This document shows positions 59,448 to 64,000 of a stretch of DNA of 64,000 nt, in pieces. Position 1 is the stretch's first letter. Every line of letters begins with the position of its first letter. The notes beneath the pieces were generated by a model that did not search any database, had not been told where the DNA came from, and saw nothing but the letters and a program-made list of their open reading frames with translations. The stretch lies in assembly GCF_003073045.1 (NCBI RefSeq), contig NC_037599.1, forward strand, positions 3,906,001-3,970,000, written 5' to 3'. Source of the stretch: Pomacea canaliculata. Its lineage: Eukaryota; Mollusca; Gastropoda; Architaenioglossa; Ampullariidae. Both the position numbers and the translations under genes were made by a program.

Positions 59448-62400
59448 ATGGCGAATCGCAACAAAGGAATGGGAGGGCAAGGCATGGGCAGTGGGCCAGG
59501 TCCAGGGGCTATGATGGGCAACACCATGGTAAATGCACATCCCCAAGGCATGGGTCCAGGGCATGGAATGGGTGGGAGCCCAGCACCCAGCATGAACATG
59601 GGGCATCAGTCACCAGGCATGCCCACTGGAGCCATGCAAGGAATGCCTCATAGTCACCAGATGGGGCCTAGCCCAGGAATGGGAGGCTCTAGCCAAGGTT
59701 AGTCAAGAGGTTCTCTAGAGAGAAAAATTAATCTTTGTTATTGTGGTGCTCATTCCACACTTGGATGTGTCTTCCTTTATATTCTTCAATTTTGAAACAA
59801 CGGCTTTCATGTGGGTTTTACATTTTGATTGCAGAGTTTTGCATCACTGGTCTGTGGATTAGTAAAGAAATCTTACAAATTAAACAGCCAGTTAAATAGA
59901 TAATTTTCAGCAGTATTTACAATAAGTATAATAAAAAAAAATTCAATTGTGCCTTTTAGATATATAAATTAATGTTATATAAAGTAAGAATGTAATAATA
60001 AAAGAACCTTGCTTAATTGTTACTATGGCAGTTATGTATAAGCAGTTATCTACTGTTCTTAAAAATACTGCTTGCTTTTAATTGAGGCAATCATACGTTC
60101 TGTTCATGATTTTTCATGATTATTCTCTTTTGCAGGTATGCCAGGCCCTAAGCCCGGGCATGGGAGGACCTCCAAACCAGGCAATGACGGGTCCAATGCA
60201 AGGCATGCCTGGTGGCCCATCTAGCCAAGGCATGGGTGGAATGCATGGTGGCATGCAGGGTATGCCAGGAAGTGGTACAATGGGCCCTGGGGGCATGGGC
60301 ATTGGCCAGGGAATGGGCCCTGGTGCAGCTGGTAGCATGCCCAGCAACCCTGCCATGGGTGGGCCTAATATAACCATGCAACCAGGCATGGGAGAGGCTC
60401 CCAGCAGTTTGTCTTCTAGTGCCTGTGTTGGTGTTGGCAGCACTGGGATTCCTGTGGCCAGCTCAACAGGAATGTCTGGGACTGCTGGAATAAACAGCCA
60501 CAATATTGCTGCTGGTGGTGCCGGTGCGGCAGGCACTGGAGGCCCAGGAGGAATGAACCCTATGCAACAGGGGCGACCTGCCATGGGAGGACCCACTGGA
60601 CAACCGGCACAGATGCAAGGGGGGATGCCCAGCAATCCAGGGATGGGCAGGCCAGCTGTGGGTCAGATGCAGCCTGGTGTAATGGGTCCTCCCAACCAGA
60701 CAGTAGATGCTGTGCAAGGTGAGCTGATTTTTGTTTTAATTGTAATTTGTTTAGAGTATTTTTTTAATAGCACAGCATTAGATGGTGTTGTGTAGAGGAT
60801 TATTTATCTCACTACACAAGATGCACTAATATTTTTAATAATTGTGTATAGACCAAATGAACTTGTACTAATATACAAGGGTTTTTAGTAGCAACACTGT
60901 TTTTTGTTTTTTTTTGAATAGGCAGTAACCAAGGCATGCAAGGTCCAGGCATAGGCCCAGGAGGTATGCCTCAGAGGCAGACTGCCTTCAGTCCAGTGCA
61001 GCTGCACCAGTTAAGGGCTCAGATCATGGCATATAAACTTCTTTCAAGAACACAGCCAATCCCAGAGACATTGCGTCTGGCTGTGGAGGGCAAAAGACAT
61101 ATGGGACCATACCCCAGACCCGGTAAATTGTTTCGTTTGTATGCTATCTTCCTAATAATTTGATGGTGGCTTTATTATGCCTGTCATTTACAGTATCCTA
61201 GTATTTAAAACAACCATTTTTCATTTAATACAAATTTTCCAACTATATCTTAATTTCTTTCTGTTATAATTTGGCATGATTATCAGGAATTTGGGTTTAC
61301 CATTCTATCTCAGAAAAGTGTCTGTCTTGATGTTAACAGATCTAAAGACTCAGCATTAACTTATAGCTGAACTGGTTTTAAATAGAAGACTGACAGTACT
61401 ATGTAGGAGTTACTGCTGGTCCAGAAAGATCTCTTTGATGAGTTTTGTGAATCACTGCATCCATCCAACCCTTCAAACACGACTTCTTCACACTTTCCCT
61501 CTCAGTATGGACTGATCATCATGTCATGCTGTATGGGTAAAGGAAATGAATAAAACTGGCCTATTGGTGAGATGTGTAAAAAGTTTGAAATACTTTTGAC
61601 ACCTAAATAATAGTGTGCATGAGACTTCCTGTTAAATTTCAGCAAAAGGATGGTGATGCAAGGGCATTATCACACTCATCATGCCATCTGATTCAGCTCA
61701 TGACTTTCAGATTTTTCTCCATTTTGCAGGGGACCCACACCAGATGCAGCAAATGAGAATGCAGCAACAGCAAGGAGCTCCACAGTCACAGCAGCAGCAA
61801 ATGCCTCCAGGGGCACAACCTCCTGTGCAACAGCATATGCCATCTCAGATGGCTCCTATGCGCCCACATTCTGGTCCGGTGGGGATGAACAGTCAGCAGG
61901 GACCGCAGGACATGCAACAGCAGCAGCAGCAACAGAGAATAAATGTTCACTCCCAACAGCCACAACAGATAAATCAACAACAGCCACAGCAACAGCAACC
62001 ACCCCCTTCAGTCCAAGCCATGATGGCAATGCAACAGAAGCAAAACCGCATTGCTCCTGTGGCCAAACCACAGGGCCTTGACCCTATTGCAGTTCTTGGC
62101 GAACGTGAAAACAGGTAAGCAGGGACAGGTCATCCTACTTCCTAAAAAGGGGAGAAATTAAAAAAAAATTATTTTCCTGGCATTTGTTGCTTAGGTTAAA
62201 CATTTTTGTTCGTGCAGGGAGGTAGCATATATTTAGGTTTTGCTTGCATGTAACTTTTTTTCCTCGAAATCACCTGACTTCAGATAGAAGTGATTGAATG
62301 GTTGTATTCAGCTGTTATATTTAAAGAGGTTTCTTGTGTGTTTTGTGCATGTGCACATATTAGAATTGCTGCACGCATATCTCAGCGTATCAAGGAACTG

Positions 62401-64000
62401 ACAAGCATGCCTGCTACCATGGCTGACGACATGCGAACACAAGCAATGATAGAACTTCGTGCCCTGCGACTCCTTAACTTCCAAAGACAGGTTTGCTGAT
62501 GTCCTGATGTTTTGTTTTGCAATCGAACTTAATTAAGGCTAAAATTAACAATCAAATTGAATACCTTAAACATCGTGGGTGAGTTATACCTCTGATAAAT
62601 AATAATTTGTGAAAGTTTCTTCATTGTACAAAAATAAAAATACGTTAATTTTTTACGTCTGTAACTGAAATTTTTAGATTATTTGTGTTTGTGATCTTTA
62701 GAACTTATTCTGTTGTTTTTCAGTTAGTTTTTTTTTTTCAGTTAGTTTTTTTTTGTCAGTTAGTTTTTTTTTTTTTTTGCAGCTTCGTGCTGAAGTGATT
62801 GCCAGCATGCGACGGGATACTACTCTTGAAACTGCTCTCAATACAAAAGCCTACAAACGTAGCAAACGCCAGTCACTGCGGGAGGCAAGGATCACAGAAA
62901 AACTTGAGAAGCAGCAGAAAGTGGAGCAGGAAAGAAAGAAACGGCAGAAACATCAGGCATGCAATCTCATTTTTTTTCCTCACTTTTTTCCTTTGTTTTC
63001 CTTTTTTTTTTTCCCCATACAGAAACATAGTCACTGTTGCTTTTCGATTGTGTTTAGGAATGGTGTCATGATAGGAGATAATCAACATGAAATAAACGCT
63101 TTCTGTGGCATATTAAATGCATTTTAAACATTCTAATGGATTTTATTTTTTTTTTATTTTGGTCTTCTGTTCATAGTCCTGGTGGAAAATATCTTGCCCT
63201 GAGAGGTGTGTCGAGCTATTATTCATCCAATGCTGCATAGTCAGTGGACATGGCATCAAGTTGTTAACATAGTCCAATCATTCCAAACTGTCATTGCAAA
63301 TATTAATTTATCTTGAGATCAGTGGGAAACCATTGTAGTCAGTTTTGAGTTCTAGACTCTTTACTAAAGAATGTATTTGTGAAAGATTGCAAACTTGTCT
63401 TTGTGGACCCCTACAAATCGTGCTAACTTTGTGGTGCTAGGTGACATAGTGTCAGCTGTTCCCATTTTAATTTTTTTATTATTTTTCAAGAGATCATCTG
63501 CCAGATGCCAACAGCTTAACAAGTATTTACTGTAGAGAGATCCCACTCTGAAACACAAAATGTATTCTGTAGACACTGCAGAAAATTTGTGCTGTTGAGA
63601 TCATGGGAGACTGGCAACTGATAATGACAATTTTTGCTTAATTTTGCATTCTGCAAATTTGATTTTTTGTTTGTTTGTTGTGTATTTACTTTGATGATGC
63701 TATTTGCTTCATTTTATTTTTATTGCATTTTCTTAGAATATCTAGTGTATCCTTGCAGTAACTCCTGCAAGAAAAGGATCATTTTAATGGTTTGTTTAAT
63801 TGCTTTCTTTTAATCATGTCTCAACAGGAATATCTAAACACTGTGCTCCAGCATGCTAAAGATTTCCGTGAATTCCACCGCAATGTTCAGGCCAAAGTAG
63901 TGAAGTTAAACAAGGCAGTTATGACTTACCATGCTAACACTGAACGTGAACAAAAGAAGGAACAGGAGAGAATCGAAAAAGAGCGTATGCGCCGTCTCAT
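59448..64000 (+). CDS. SMARCA4: SMARCA4/Brahma SWI/SNF ATPase, N-terminal part (runs off the window)
   Basis: Exons: 59409-59697 (ATG at 59448), 60136-60718, 60922-61122, 61730-62114, 62364-62490, 62783-62956, 63828 to the edge. The N-terminus is a Met/Gly/Pro-rich low-complexity region. A QLQ domain follows ([20 protein letters not shown]), then a polyglutamine segment near 61.75-61.99 kb. Next come [14 protein letters not shown], then [10 protein letters not shown] and [20 protein letters not shown], and the HSA helix ([38 protein letters not shown]). These match human SMARCA4/SMARCA2. The HSA region binds actin-related proteins; the ATPase, SnAC and bromodomain lie beyond the edge. Invertebrates usually have a single BRM/BRG1 orthologue. 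Oddities: exon 60136-60718 has one base too many for frame, and the 62957 intron starts with GC. Confidence 0.95.
61747..62000 (+). repeat. SMARCA4: CAG/CAA-rich tract encoding polyglutamine
   Basis: Interrupted CAG/CAA codons within the fourth SMARCA4 exon, giving several Gln runs (up to about seven). It is translated as part of the protein, in a region where vertebrate SMARCA2 also carries polyglutamine. Confidence 0.85.

Noticed and set aside
60120-60635. 171-codon minus-strand ORF rich in Pro
   Set aside because: Antisense of the Met/Gly/Pro-rich SMARCA4 exon; such repeats keep several frames open.

Overview
This is a 64 kb stretch of AT-rich, intron-rich animal nuclear DNA. The mix of genes fits a lophotrochozoan, most likely a gastropod mollusc: syntaxin-7/12, SPICE1, Brahma/SMARCA4, a DUF1647 protein, an orphan class A GPCR, tRNA-derived SINEs, and hAT, Tigger and LINE debris. 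The species call is inference. There are no prokaryotic features and no CRISPR array. All exon models below were built by eye from open frames, splice consensus and phase arithmetic.

Layout, left to right. 1-3.0 kb is intergenic, with a CpG-richer patch near 0.82-1.25 kb and a possible minus-strand 5' exon. 3.07-6.52 kb (minus) is a complete seven-exon gene for a 492-residue type II membrane protein with a DUF1647 domain. 6.9-18 kb is repeat-rich: T/G tracts, a 162-bp hairpin element, a 1.75-kb hAT-like element, a 2.1-kb eroded Tigger element, a small hAT MITE, a tRNA-derived SINE and a direct-repeat pair. 18.3-23.2 kb (plus) is an endosomal Qa-SNARE of the syntaxin 7/12 type with two alternative last exons that encode two different membrane anchors. 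28.2-29.5 kb (minus) is a two-exon rhodopsin-family GPCR with several classical residues missing. 29.6-40 kb has few certain genes. It holds two related NRF1-motif, promoter-like modules at 32.9 and 37.5 kb, candidate exons of an unrecognised plus-strand gene (34.36-35.42 kb), and candidate minus-strand exons (39.29-37.20 kb). 40.3-45.0 kb (minus) is a C2H2 zinc-finger gene. 48.2-57.8 kb (minus) is SPICE1, the centriole/spindle protein, with a LINE remnant in one intron. 59.4 kb to the right edge (plus) is the 5' part of SMARCA4/Brahma (QLQ and HSA regions). It is head-to-head with SPICE1 and cut off by the window.

No functional cluster is evident: these are unrelated housekeeping or signalling genes in ordinary eukaryotic order. 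The points most worth a second look are the swappable membrane anchor of the syntaxin, possible alternative C-termini of the zinc-finger gene, the duplicated promoter-like module at 32.9/37.5 kb, the atypical GPCR, and three reading-frame discrepancies in otherwise conserved genes that may be consensus errors.
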